From NCBI GenBank assembly GCA_003439945.1, contig QVRM01004827.1:23501-87500 (forward strand): a stretch of DNA of 64,000 nucleotides, given 5' to 3'. Shown piece by piece: positions 23,181 through 33,892 of this stretch. Made by a program: the position numbers and the translations under genes. Within the stretch, counting starts at the first letter, position 1; every line of letters begins with the position of its first letter. Under the pieces are notes generated by a model. That model was not told the DNA's origin. It saw only the letters and a program-made list of their open reading frames with translations, and ran no database searches. This stretch comes from Dermanyssus gallinae. Taxonomy: Eukaryota > Arthropoda > Arachnida > Mesostigmata > Dermanyssidae.

Positions 23181-23570
23181 CGTTGTCTGTCGCTGACTGA
23201 AGTCTGAACAGAGACTCACCAGAGAGTCACGGACATCAGCGGACATGACAGAAGCAGCAGCAGCATCAGGAACATCAGCAGCCACCAGCCGTAAACCACT
23301 GCTGCGGTTCGCGTGGTGACGGCGCGCGTTTCGTTGACGCCAACGCCCCCCGTAGACTAATTGGTCCGTCCGTCCGTCCGTCAGTCTGTAAGACTGACTA
23401 CTGTGGTTGGTTGAGTCCGGGAGTGTCGACGTCCGGGCATGTGGAGTCAGTTGGGCTGGGCTGGGCCGCGCCGCGCCGAACCGGGCCGTCCGGCGCCGGA
23501 CTCCAATTCATCACGTCTCGTGCCACGTTCGAATTGTTTCAACTCCCCACCTCGTAGTTTCTCTCTTCCT

Positions 23571-23584
23571 CCCCCCCCCCCCCC
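23571..23584. repeat. Poly-C run
   Basis: About 14 C in a row within a TC-rich tract. Confidence 0.9.
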
Positions 23585-23762
23585 ACTCACTGTCTATCGC
23601 TCTTTTGTATTAGCAGTCTTCTCTTTTTCCAATCTTTCTCTCGTTCCTCCTCTCTAGTTTTTTTGCCAACGCTGTTTTGTTCTCTCCTTTGTTGCTTTTA
23701 TGTTTGAGTTTTTCACTCGACAGAGACACACATGTCAACAACATGGCTAACTGCATGCATCG

Positions 23763-24210
23763 TCGTTATTGTCGTTGTTGTTGTTGTCGTTGCTGTTTTC
23801 GTTGTTGTTGTCGTTGCTGTTGTCGTTATTGTTGTTGTTGCTGTCGTCGGCGCTCATTGTTAGCGCCGTGCGCTCGTGTATCTGCTTGATAATGGCGCAT
23901 TGGTTAATGGCACATGCTGTAAGTGGTGCAACTGTTGCTGCTGTTGTTATTGTCGTTATTACTGTTTAATAGTGGTGTTATTGTTGTGGTTGTTGTTGTC
24001 GCCGTTGTTGTTGTTGTTGCTGTTGTTACGGTTATTGTTATGATTGTCGTAGTTGTTTCATTTAATGCAGCTGTTGCTGCCTCGTGATGCCGCTGTTGTT
24101 GTTGTCCCAGCTGCTGCTGTTGCTGTCGAATTTGCAGCCGTGGTTGTAATGTTTGCCCTTACTGCGGTGGCGGTTGCAATTGCTGCTACTAGTATATCTT
24201 CTTTTCCGTC
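23763..24210. repeat. GTT/GCT/GTC-rich tract
   Basis: Imperfect triplets, mainly GTT, with unique sequence between 23870 and 23920. Local frames are Val/Ala/Leu/Cys-rich artefacts. Confidence 0.85.
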
Positions 24211-24524
24211 GTCGTTAAGAATCGCTGCATACGACCACTTTCAATAAAATCAACACTACCGAACACTGGCAACAAAAGCGATCATGTACGCTGCTGGTTT
24301 TCCATGAATTGGGTGAGTGGTCCTGCAGTAAGAGATCATTTCCGGTGTCTTGAAGACGCGCGATAAGGCTGACAACTTTCCAAACGCTATGTTTCTTATG
24401 CTCTAGGTATATCGTTAACTTATCGGGGGTGGGGTGGGAGGATATATTGCGGTAGCATTCTGCTGCTTTCGCGTGTAATAATGCCTTCACTTCCGCAATC
24501 CTCATTGCAATAACTGCAAGTAAA

Positions 24525-25150
24525 GTACGGGGGTGGATCGAAAAGTTCTAATATGTTTTTATAAAACAAAAAAATATGTATTAATCTTCTAAAGTGTTTT
24601 TGTGTCTTTCGTATTAGTTCCCGCCCGCTGCAATTCACTTGTGCCGTATTCTTATCCACTCTTCGAAACATGCTTTAAACGCGTCTTTCGGAATCGAGTT
24701 TGTGTTGCTCCTGCGAGTTTTTCTTCATCTTCTCTATAGTCTCGAAACGCTGATCCTTCAATTTTGTTATACGTAAGAAATCAGTAACGATGTGTGCGTC
24801 AGTGCGTTGTCGCGATGGCGGATTTAAGAGTTGTTTGCCCATGAGCAAGTATAAGTCAAGACGGTTCCAACTGTTTCATAAGATATTTTTCAGCTATCTC
24901 CATGATAGAAAATCGGCGATTGTTGAGTGTGGTACCACAAACTTTCCAACGGTTTCTTCTGTGGAACGTCGAAGGCCTTCGAGAACGGGAATCACCTTTG
25001 GTCTTTTCACGTCCTATCGTAAAATCGACGGTACCATGCATACACAGTATTTCGGGCTTGATTACCATAAGCAGTGACCCGCCTTTTTGGTTTCTAACAC
25101 AGAACTTGATACACATTTGTTGCTCCTTTATTCGCTCCTCCATCGGGTGC
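24525..25150 (-). mobile_element. Internally deleted mariner element
   Basis: Minus strand. An N-terminal piece starts at the ATG at 25143 (MEERIKEQQMCIKFCVRNQK) and includes GDSRSRRPSTF and LNNRRFSIMEIAEKY, which match the mariner DNA-binding domain. It passes directly to a C-terminal piece at about 24780-24530 that reads FETIEKMKKNSQEQH and then AFKACFEEWIRIRHK and IAAGGN. All three catalytic aspartate blocks lie in the missing centre. The result is a non-autonomous copy of about 620 bases against about 1.3 kb for a full element. Confidence 0.75.
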
Positions 25151-25575
25151 TTGAAAGTCGTCGAACCTCGTTTTTTTCACTTATTTGAACTAAACTCGAA
25201 ATTTGGCTTGTGTGTAGCTAATTAATGGCTAGCTGCTTTAATTAAAGCTAACCGGAAGACGAGCTCTTTCTCGAAGGGGATGGGTGGCGTACGGTAATCA
25301 TATCACGAATCAGACTATCATCGATTTGGTGCCAAAATTATCTTCACAAAATACTGATTTTCATTACTGCTTTAAAGTCCTATTGCGAAATGTTGCATTG
25401 AACTTGAAAAAAATGAGAGATCACATGATCTAGCTAGTCACCGAGGATTTTCTCTCTCTTTCTAGCCAACGTTAGATATCTTCATGACGGAGCGGAATTT
25501 ACTTTCCACCACGCTATGTTTGGTTTCCTCATGGAACAACTGATCTCTCGCAGACACCCTCAAAATCTATATGCA
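25151..25575. other. Non-coding, no gene seen
   Basis: Sequence between the deleted mariner and SINE-D; no coding frame. Confidence 0.5.
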
Positions 25576-25580
25576 TTTGT

Positions 25581-25840
25581 AGCGGCGGTGGCTTAGGCGG
25601 CTAACGCACCGTTCGAAACGGGGCGTTGCCATGGCAACCACGGTTAGCAAAACATCGCTAGTTCGAGCCCTGGCCGTGCTGGTAGAATTTGTTGGACGTG
25701 GTTGTCATTGCCTTGCTGCTACATACCTCTGCTGGAGAAAGCCTATACGCAATGACGATAGATGCATTTAGACGCTATCGTGCCACAGGCAACTTAGCCC
25801 ATTACGAGCGTCTAAAATAGTAGTTGTCAGAGCGTTGAAA
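25581..25840 (+). repeat. SINE-D copy 1, tRNA-derived
   Basis: A-box-like ggtggcttaggcgg lies at 25587-25600 and the B box AGTTCGAGCCC at 25660-25670, with about 60 bases between them, longer than in a normal tRNA. The extra sequence holds the palindrome GTTGCCATGGCAAC at 25625-25638. The 3' body (tgccacaggcaacttagccc, cgagcgtc) recurs in part at 63870-63913. The element ends in an A-rich stretch near 25838. Confidence 0.65.
25625..25638. promoter_or_regulatory. Perfect X-box-like palindrome
   Basis: GTTGCC-AT-GGCAAC fits the RFX-type X-box consensus (GTNRCC, 0-3 N, RGYAAC) on both half sites. It lies inside SINE-D. Whether it is bound by anything is unknown. Confidence 0.4.
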
Positions 25841-26600
25841 AAAACAAATCCACCCTGCCCTCTTACGATAATTGTACCACAATACGGTAATACCCACAAT
25901 TCGGTAATTACCAGTAGCAGTGGCTAGTGGTAATGTTACAGCAGTAAGCGCATTCGCAGGAAACACACTTTAACTATTGATTGAATTCGTTTGAAGAAGT
26001 TGTTATGGCAGGTGGAAACATACGCACAGATCTACATCTACAAACCAGTCAGGTAGAAAGCTAGCTGTAAATTAATGGGTAATAGAGTGCGGCCGTTATG
26101 TTAATTGCACCTAAATCAAGACGAAGATCACATAATAACTAAGTGTTTCTTTATGGTTGGTTTAATCCGCTACTCGTCCTTCTCACAGATGAGGTCACAT
26201 TGTTGTTGTTGTTGTTCTTATTTTTGTTGTTGCTTTTTGTCGTCATGGTTAGTACATATACGTATGAGTGTCTGTGCAGGTGTGTGAACATGCCACCGTA
26301 CGTATCCTGCGTATAATCAGAATTCAACTTAGGTTGTTGTTGTTACCAATTAAATGCACGAGATATTAGACAGGCATTGCCTTGACCTGTAGATGAAGTC
26401 GCTTCGTTATCGCTGTCTTGCATACTCGTTGTCCTCGCTGTGGCATGCCGTAACATTGCTATTACTACTACTACTACTCGATCAACTATGTGTTCATTAC
26501 ACACGCGACGGCGAAACGTAAAATCAAAGAAACGCCAACGAAATGAATAAGGCATGCCATAGTCGCAGTAATTCTCTGTGTACCCTAAAACGCCTAAGGC
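25841..26600. other. Non-coding, no gene seen
   Basis: Includes a short GTT array at about 26198-26245. A minus-strand frame at 26343-26768 is open but overlaps the candidate plus-strand exon at 26603 and has no motif. Confidence 0.45.
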
Positions 26601-26602
26601 AG

Positions 26603-26724
26603 GCGAATTCCTGCGCGCCCCCACGTCTGTATCAGTGTCAGAGCGAGGGCGTAGCCGCCCAAGCCGGCTTTGCAATTTGGCAGACGCCGCCACCGCCGCC
26701 GCCGCCGCCGCTACCTTTGGCGGG
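26603..26724 (+). CDS. Candidate internal exon, Ser/Arg/Ala-rich
   Basis: Acceptor-like taaggcag ends at 26602 and a donor ggg|gtaggt follows 26724. The frame that ends in phase 0 reads EFLRAPTSVSVSERGRSRPS, RLCNLADAAT, an Ala run and TFGG. It would join in frame to the exon at 28013. It needs one base from the preceding exon, which the 7720-7947 exon (phase 0) does not supply directly. A second frame reads Trp-Gln-Thr then a proline run. The GCC/CCG repeat core could keep frames open by chance, so support is weak. Confidence 0.28.
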
Positions 26725-27457
26725 GTAGGTATATCACAGTTTTTTCTGCCCACCAACAACAACAGCAAGCAACAACAACAACAACAATATTAACCTTCAT
26801 ACATACCTTGCAGCATTTTCTCTGCTGTCACCTGCTTCGCGCTTTTGTTCTGGTTTTCTTGTACCCCCTTCCCCATCTTGGCACTGGCTGACCGTTAGAG
26901 AGATAACGTAATCTGTTCAGTTCACGTTCATTTGACTGACGCTTCGTGAACGAAGGTAGCCACACTGCTCTGTGAATCGGCAGTTCTGACCAGCTGGTAC
27001 GCTTAGACGCTTAAAACATAACGACAAGGTCAGCTTTGCCCGCTGTGTTTCTTATGTTTTTACGGACGGCCGCTGTTGCTGCTGTTGCTGCTGCTACTGC
27101 TGTCAGTACGGCTGTCGCATCTACCACTTTCCAGAGATGTTGTCGCGAACATGCTCATATTCTATGTCCTGTCTGTAAAGTGTGACAATTTTCATTCGTA
27201 TTTATTCTAGCAGTTATACAATCATATGCCCTTCACGTACCTGACAAGATTCTGTGCCATAATGTAGTCATAATGAGTGTTTTATCTAAAAACAAGCAGT
27301 ATATATACGCATCCCCCGTTGGTTGCCCCCAAGGAATGCACATAAGGAGAGCCCTGGGTTTTCTGCTGAATATAACTAACGACTTATTCGCAGCAGGTTG
27401 GCAGCTTCATAAGTAAAACGTGCGACATTTTGACTACGTTGCCTGGAATTCTGTCTG

Positions 27458-27482
<25 letters not shown>
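27458..27482. repeat. (AT)n microsatellite
   Basis: AT run of about 25 bases; AT-rich to 27550. Confidence 0.94.
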
Positions 27483-27488
<6 letters not shown>

Positions 27489-27615
27489 ATATTCTAAGAA
27501 GCATGTATACTATATATTTATATACACATACGTATTACGGAATATATATAACTTCCATTTCAGCCGGACTAGAACAAGTTGGCTGAGTTTATAGAAGATG
27601 CTCACAGTTATATAA

Positions 27616-27619
<4 letters not shown>

Positions 27620-27648
<29 letters not shown>
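27620..27648. repeat. (AT)n microsatellite
   Basis: AT run of about 29 bases. Confidence 0.95.
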
Positions 27649-27798
27649 CCACCAGGGGGAATGCCGCTTCGGTGAGAGCTACCCTGGCTAGGTGGACAAG
27701 CCCAAGCCTGGACCTAACGCCTTAAGGTATGCTTCAGCGGGCTGTGTGCATGTTCTTACATCACAAATGTATATTTTGCTACACTTAAATAAATTATG

Positions 27799-27802
<4 letters not shown>

Positions 27803-27848
<46 letters not shown>
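27803..27848. repeat. (AT)n microsatellite
   Basis: AT run of about 46 bases. Confidence 0.97.
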
Positions 27849-27849
<1 letters not shown>

Positions 27850-28012
27850 GTAAGTGTTACTGCGAGCATCCTCTATAAACTCAACCAAAGTGTTCCATTC
27901 GGGCCGGAATGGAATGGAAGTTCTCCGGTGTCAAGTGATATCGTTATGGTTGAAGTGTGCAATTTAACTGAGTCTTCCCATGTTCCTGTTGTTATTGCCT
28001 TTGTTGTCGTAG

Positions 28013-28093
28013 GCGGTCGAACAGATTCAGCTGGCCACGGAAAACAAAATCACCAAGGAAAAAGTGAAAGAAGAAGAGGAGGAATGGCAAGCG
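28013..28093 (+). CDS. Internal exon, charged coiled-coil-like segment
   Basis: An 81-base, phase 0-0 exon between a strong acceptor (tttgttgtcgtag, ending 28012) and a consensus donor gtaagt at 28094. The 27 residues read AVEQIQLATENKITKEK, VKEEEEEWQA: a charged helical segment ending in an acidic run and Trp-Gln. This weakly resembles the segment before the W-rich motif of the DUF4757 region in LMO7/LIMCH1/Smash proteins (EQ.W QDDL). That comparison is from memory and covers only a few residues, so the family call is a hypothesis. Phase agrees with the donor at 7947 and the acceptor at 28241. Confidence 0.6.
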
Positions 28094-28240
28094 GTAAGTT
28101 CGACTCTACCATTGCTTCCCTTTTTATTAATATCAGCATGCCGCTCTTTGTGGAAAATACTCGCTTATGCACATAGCGTTGTTTTGTACGTGAAATTTTG
28201 AACTCGTTTTATGCTTGAACGTACGGTCGTCTTTGCTTAG

Positions 28241-28291
28241 GTCAGAAATCGTTTAGATTCTATTGTTTCGCTGCACCACTCGGACTTAGAG
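28241..28291 (+). CDS. Candidate 51-base micro-exon with GC donor
   Basis: Acceptor cgtctttgcttag ends at 28240, only 147 bases after the previous donor. The phase 0-0 frame reads VRNRLDSIVSLHHSDLE and is followed by gag|GCAAGT, which matches the consensus for GC-AG introns. The frame stays open to a TAG at about 28373. A weaker GT site lies a few codons downstream (act aaa|gtaaac). Function unknown. Confidence 0.42.
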
Positions 28292-28653
28292 GCAAGTACT
28301 AAAGTAAACCACAGCAGCAGAATGGCAGTCGTAGATATATTGCATGAAGTGAGCGTGCTTATGAAGCAATCTTAGGAGAATGCAAGATCACTATTAAGAG
28401 TAGCAAAACTAGCATTTTGCAGCATCTTTCGTAAACTATGTGACGACAGCGATAAACAAAAATGAACAGCAATTGGAGGTTTGCTCTGCCTATATTGTGA
28501 CTTGTGCAAACTTTTTCTGTTTGTCCTTGTTTCGTTATTTTTTGAGACGGTTGTTAATCCGAACTACTTCTAAGGTTTGTACATAAATGTCCCTACAACT
28601 TTACATGAAATTACACAAGTGGTTTTGGATATTATTATTATTGGATATACCAA

Positions 28654-28862
28654 GCAAGATGGCTTAGTGGCAAAGCCACTGCCTTGCATTCGGGAGGACT
28701 GGGTTCGAGACCCAGACCGGCCACTCTTAAATTGGTTTTCATGGTTTCCAATTTAGACAAGGTTAATGCCGAAGTGGATTAAAAAATTTGCCATGACATG
28801 AAAAAAAACTGTACACGGGCAATAATCTTACGGAAAATCATTAAAAAATATTTATTACAGTG
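28654..28862 (+). repeat. SINE-B copy 1, tRNA-derived
   Basis: A box tggcttagtgg is at 28660-28670 and B box GGTTCGAGACC at 28702-28712, with tRNA-like spacing. The body (cactcttaaattggtttt, ccaatttagacaaggt, gccatgacatga, gtacacgggcaa, cttacgga) matches the copy at 54141. The tail is A-rich. A tRNA cloverleaf is not well formed (the anticodon arm pairs poorly), so this is a SINE head and not a tRNA gene. Confidence 0.85.
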
Positions 28863-29630
28863 ACGTATGAATGATTACTCAGTTGCGCGTTAAAATACAT
28901 ATATGTTGTGTCTTTAAAATTATAATCAGGCTAGAAATGCACCACTGTTTCATTAATTGTTTTAAGTTCGTTCACTATAGATTGGTAGTTTAGAAGTTTA
29001 ATGGTGAAGAGTTTTCTTAGGTGTTTCTCTCGTCATCGAGCTTACGCCTTGTTATCATATCAGAATCTCCGACTACCTTCTCCAGGCTTATTTGTTTTGC
29101 CTTTATGGAGCCTTTTTTTAACCTAGCTTGTGGCATCGTCTTAATAGTGAAAAGCATTTTTGCCACTAAACTTTTCTGGCGTAATACAATAACCGACGGT
29201 ATATATATACTTTCCTGGCTCCTCGTGAACCAGAGGTTCGTTCCAGGTGTGGGGATATATTTAGTCTATACGAACATGTCAGGAGTGTATAAGTGACGTA
29301 TTTGAAAAATATTGCACACTTCGGTGGGTTCTGTGCTTGATCATCCAACGCTGTGACAAGAACTTATTGCTAACAAATACCAACTTAGAATTGCAACATT
29401 TTCGAACAAGGCCGGAAAAGTTCCAAACCCGACCACAAAATAGCGGAATAGATGGTGAGAAAAGCCATATATGAAAGAATCCGGAAATATCTGTTTCTGG
29501 CATTCTGAACTAACGACTCAATGAATAAAACTATGTGCTCATCTAAAGTTCATTCATTCAATAGTGGCGTATCTATTATTTGTTTCTATCTATCCGGGAG
29601 TGGGGTTAGTTAAGATGGAGTTAGATGAAG
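28863..29630. other. Non-coding, no gene seen
   Basis: Short AT-rich frames on both strands at 29021-29503 have no recognised motif. Confidence 0.45.
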
Positions 29631-29635
29631 ATAAT

Positions 29636-29908
29636 TTCATGGTTGTCATCTACCGGGGTGTCGCCAATTCGATCTCTGTTGCTGATCGAATTTTCTTTGA
29701 GCGATGCTCATTGAGAATAGATGATAAACCATACCGCTGAGAGTCAGCGGCCATGCTGCCATAAGGACTGTGTGGGAATACCTATATATCTCAACATGTC
29801 CGACCCTCGGAGCATTGAAGATATATCACACGATGAGTTCCAAGCCCGTAGGGGACGGAGGATGATTTAGAATTAAAAACAACCCCCCTTAAAAGGTTTT
29901 TTTTAATA
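29636..29908 (+). repeat. SINE-C copy 2, 5'-truncated
   Basis: Starts in the head (catggttgtcatctaccgg). The B box is decayed (caattcgatct). It matches the 8074-8379 copy along its length, including the intact stem-loop ccgctgagagtcagcgg at 29734-29750 and the 3' part ggacggaggatgatttagaa. Ends in a T-rich stretch near 29908. Confidence 0.85.
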
Positions 29909-31040
29909 CTAGAACGGAGGCGTTAATGGTAACTATATTGGAAACTGGTTGTTGGATAGTAAGCAAGGACGATGTGCCGACGTACGAACAATCTCCGTGC
30001 TCGCAGCTCTTATTTAACGAGTATTTGGGTCAATGTCTATTTCAAGTGCTTGTCGTGAGGCTGCCCTGTAGTGATTCCCAAGGCTTAAGGAAATTAAACC
30101 CAGACGAAGACGTAACAGTAAAGACCTTTGTAAGTTCATTTGTGTAAGTAAACATTTTTGTAAGTTATTTTTGGAAATAATAACAAAAAAACTAGGTGTA
30201 CGTTTAGAGAACAAATGAGCATTTTCTAAAGAACAACATGGATTGAGGAGAGAGAAAGTCGACGAGCACGACAATCCGGCAGTTTTTAGAAGATATAGGG
30301 CAAAAATGGTCTAAGCTCCGAAATTACACGGAGTCTTTGTGAATTTATAGGCGGTGTTTCATCTAGCTCCGAGAAACAGTGTTACGGGGAAGCTAGTTAC
30401 GGAAAGGGTTCCAGAATAATTTTTAGCACTTACAAATCGAATTTTTAAGGAGAACAAACTTTATAACGTAAAACAACAAACTGGAGTGGCCCGGCGTGAC
30501 GGGCTTAGTCCCAGATTATTTTCGGTTTTGCTTGGAGATCTGCCCGTATATTGTAGAACTGGTCGAGAGAAAGGGAATGAGCTTTAATGTACGCAGATTA
30601 TTGTTATTGGATGTGTGTAGCGTTATGAATAAACTGGGGCTAATTCTTAACTGGGAATAACTCGTGACGGCTGAATTCTAAAGAGGTGGTCAGCTAAGCA
30701 TAATGATACACCCGGATTACAGGAAAAGAGGGTTGGATTTGTGAATAAGTTTATTTCAGGAGTCTGGCTTCTATATAGATGCATATTTTAAACGATCAAT
30801 TAAACCCAGGTAGCACCTCGTGGAAGCTCTCATCGAAAAATGCGATACTGCTAGTCTGACTTAAATAAGATTTGTTTGGACTGGTTATATTACATTAATA
30901 TTTATTTTGATGTCGATGACGTTTTATTGCTATTTGTGTGGAATTTTCATTGTTTTTCCGTTATTTGCATTTAATTTCGTACCTTCTGAATTTAATTTCT
31001 TGTTAAGAGTTGAAAACAGTTTTGGCGTTCGAGTGTTCCT
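29909..31040. other. Non-coding, no gene seen
   Basis: Short frames at 29926-30147 (plus) and 30014-30274 (minus) overlap and lack splice context or motifs. Confidence 0.45.
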
Positions 31041-31045
31041 GTATA

Positions 31046-31141
<96 letters not shown>
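31041..31141. repeat. (AT)n microsatellite, about 100 bases
   Basis: AT run with two small breaks, directly abutting the 5' end of the mariner at 31145. Confidence 0.97.
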
Positions 31142-31144
31142 TTA

Positions 31145-31775
31145 CAACGTTTTTCGGTGGTACAAAATGTTCTCAGAAGGCCGAGAAGATGTGAACGACG
31201 AAGAGCGTGCCGGACGCCCGAGCACTTCAACAACAGACGAAAAAATTAATGATTAACGATTGCAGGGGCGTGGTGCATCATGAGTTCTTGCCACAGGGTA
31301 GAACGGTCAATAAGGAATATTACCTGCAAGTTATGCGCAATTTGCGCGAAGCAATCCGCCAGAAACGCCCGGATTTGTGGAAGAACAAAAATTGGCTTTT
31401 GCACCACGATAACGCCCCTGCTCACACATCGTTGCTTGTGCGCGAGTTTTTGGCCAAAAACAACACACTAATGATGCCGCAGCCACCGTATTCCCCAGAT
31501 CTGGCCCCCTGTGACTTTTTCTTGTTCCCTAAACTGAAGAGGCCCATGAAAGGACGACGTTACGCTACGCTTGACGAGATAAAGACGGCATCGAAGGAGG
31601 AGCTGAACAAGGTTAAAAAAAATGGTTTTTTGAAGTGCTTCGAAGATTGGAAAAACCGTTGGCACAAGTGTATAATATCTCATGGGGATTACTTTGAAGG
31701 GGACAAAATAGATATTCATGAATAAATGAATAATTTTTGAAAAAACACAAAAGTCGCGATACGTTTTGAACACAC

Positions 31776-31779
<4 letters not shown>
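31145..31779 (+). mobile_element. Internally deleted mariner element
   Basis: The 5' piece (about 31147-31250) reads VFRWYKMFSEGREDVNDEE, then RAGRPSTSTTDEKIND, typical of the N-terminal mariner domain. It passes with a frame change into the C-terminal half. That half (to a TAA at 31723-31725) runs CRGVVHHEFLPQGRTVNKEYY, LLHHDNAPAHTSLLV, PYSPDLAPCDFFLFPK and ISHGDYFEGDKI. The second and third catalytic aspartates (HHDN, APCD) are intact. The first, with the linker, is deleted, so no active enzyme results. The C-terminal half is well preserved, implying a fairly recent copy. (AT)n flanks both ends, in keeping with the TA target of mariners. Confidence 0.88.

Positions 31780-31806
<27 letters not shown>
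31780..31806. repeat. (AT)n microsatellite
   Basis: AT run of about 27 bases directly after the mariner 3' end (aacacactatg). Confidence 0.96.
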
Positions 31807-31812
<6 letters not shown>

Positions 31813-31985
31813 ACGCCCCGAAAATATACATTTTAAACGTGTTTGTTTTAAACAGTCATTCTAGAAAAGGCTTATGTAGTCTTTTGGTCTAGTTGTAGAA
31901 GATTAAGTTACTCTTTATGTCTGACATATATATCTATGTACGACTTGCTCTAAATATTATTACTGGATTGTATTTGGAATGCACG

Positions 31986-32033
31986 TATATTTATATATAT
32001 ATATATACATGATATATATATATATATATATAT

Positions 32034-32116
<83 letters not shown>

Positions 32117-32130
32117 ATATATATATATAA
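31986..32130. repeat. (AT)n compound microsatellite, about 145 bases
   Basis: Several AT blocks broken by single C or G, followed by AT-rich sequence to 32250. Confidence 0.96.
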
Positions 32131-32675
32131 GAATATAAATATTATTAAGAAAATTAAAATTAAATAATTAATTCAGTAGGCAATGCAGAGTTCTATTTTT
32201 ACACATTAAGAATTTAAAGTTTTTATATCTATTTAATAAATCAATTACATACACACTTCATATTTTAGCATAGCCATGTAGCAGATGGACGCAGTGAGTG
32301 AAAGTTGGCATAGCAGTTTTGACCAGCTGGCGAAATTATGTCTCCCGGTTGGCCACGTCTCGTCGGCTGGCCGCATTCGTGTTTATTACGAGAACCAGCT
32401 TAATTACATCATGGCCGATCGCGCTAATTGTTTTTGATGACGAGTGTGGTGTCTATTTGCAATTGATTTAACTCAGACTTGTTGCTGTAGGCAATCGAGT
32501 GGGCGATCGATAATATGTTCTAATCCGACGAAGTTAAACAACGTTTATGATCGAGACATGAGTTTACTTGACAATGATAGCTGTCTTTTATTTGGCTTTT
32601 GTGTGAAATCCTAGCTAAGCCAGATATATTTTTAGCCCTTTCATTGAGCCTTGTTTCTATTTTGTGCCACACAAG

Positions 32676-32677
<2 letters not shown>

Positions 32678-32723
<46 letters not shown>
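32678..32723. repeat. (AT)n microsatellite
   Basis: AT run of about 45 bases. Confidence 0.97.
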
Positions 32724-32726
<3 letters not shown>

Positions 32727-33009
32727 GTTGGGTTGGCGATGCTGTCGTGTCTGTAACTATTTGGTACAATATAGAGACGTTACCTTAACAAATATGTGTG
32801 TATGTTCGAGTGTATCAGTAGCGCTCTGACAGACAGTGTCATTTGCCAATCAATCATTAATTACTCATATAGTCACAGAAATTGTGGTACTCGAACAAAA
32901 GAATGATCGCCGGACGGTACCACTTCACTGGACAAAGTGAGCAGCCGTAAATAATGAATTTTCTGAATTTGAATATATGCTCAATGATGCTGGCAGTTCT
33001 GGCCGCCGC

Positions 33010-33053
<44 letters not shown>
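33010..33053. repeat. (AT)n microsatellite
   Basis: AT run of about 43 bases. Confidence 0.97.
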
Positions 33054-33057
<4 letters not shown>

Positions 33058-33545
33058 GAAAAAGGTGTCCAAAGATTCTGGCTCTACAAGTCACAGATTC
33101 GGTTCCGACGGTCCTTAACTTTTCAAAGCGACTTTTCTTAATATTTGTTATTATTTTGGAATAATTGAGCTATATTTTATAAATGTATATACAATATAGA
33201 CAAAAAGGAAGAGAAAGTAAGGCCTTATCCCTGTTTGTGTTTCGTTTTCATGTTTGTTTATTCACCCCACTTCGATTAGAGACATTGGAAGTGAATTTAT
33301 AGTCAATCAGTTAGTTATGCGTTCGAATTCTGACCTCCTTCTGACATCAGCTTATTTTCTGTTACAAACATATTTTTTCTCGAATTCAAGTACGAGAACA
33401 GTTGTTTTGTGAATGAATGAGCGTGCGGGCCGTTATGTCGCTGCCAACGATTTGCACTCGTGATCGATCATCGTACCGAGTATGTTGGCGCTAGCGGTGG
33501 TGTTTATAAGTCGATTGCAAACATTGTGTGGCAGCTGTATGGTCA

Positions 33546-33546
<1 letters not shown>

Positions 33547-33610
<64 letters not shown>
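33547..33610. repeat. (AT)n microsatellite
   Basis: AT run of about 63 bases. Confidence 0.97.
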
Positions 33611-33612
<2 letters not shown>

Positions 33613-33814
33613 TATATTTATATAGAATAACAAAGTCAAGTACCAATTACTGCACTGTATTCGACTACCCCTCTTAAGCTGATTCGCTCGTGACTTGAAT
33701 ACGGTGGGTGGCCAGGTGTGGTGAAATGTGTTGGCGAGTAGACTGCAGGTCTGGTGCACGGACTGTACGTCCCTGTGACGCGCGTTGTCGTCCGGAGAGA
33801 GTCACATGAATAGT

Positions 33815-33853
33815 GTGTGTGTATGTGTGAGTTATGTATTGTGTGTGTGTGTG
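33815..33853. repeat. (GT)n-rich tract
   Basis: Interrupted GT repeats just upstream of the ambiguous open region at 33893. Confidence 0.85.
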
Positions 33854-33892
33854 AATACCTAACGCCCAGGTTCGTTCATAGGCGCCGTTTTG

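Larger units (their letters stand above)
26725..28012. other. Non-coding with AT arrays
   Basis: A CAA run lies at about 26755-26790 and (AT)n runs at 27458-27482, 27620-27648 and 27803-27848. The sequence before 28013 is a pyrimidine-rich acceptor region. Confidence 0.5.
32131..33750. other. Non-coding with AT arrays
   Basis: (AT)n runs at 32678-32723, 33010-33053 and 33547-33610. No coding exon supported. Confidence 0.5.

Noticed and set aside
22736..23200. Polyglutamine/His-rich gene on the minus strand
   Set aside because: The Gln frame is interrupted by TAG and TAA; only the Asn and Leu frames stay open, as expected from the repeat.
28654..28725. Functional tRNA gene with anticodon TGC
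   Set aside because: A and B boxes are present, but the anticodon arm pairs poorly and the unit continues into a SINE body shared with 54141.
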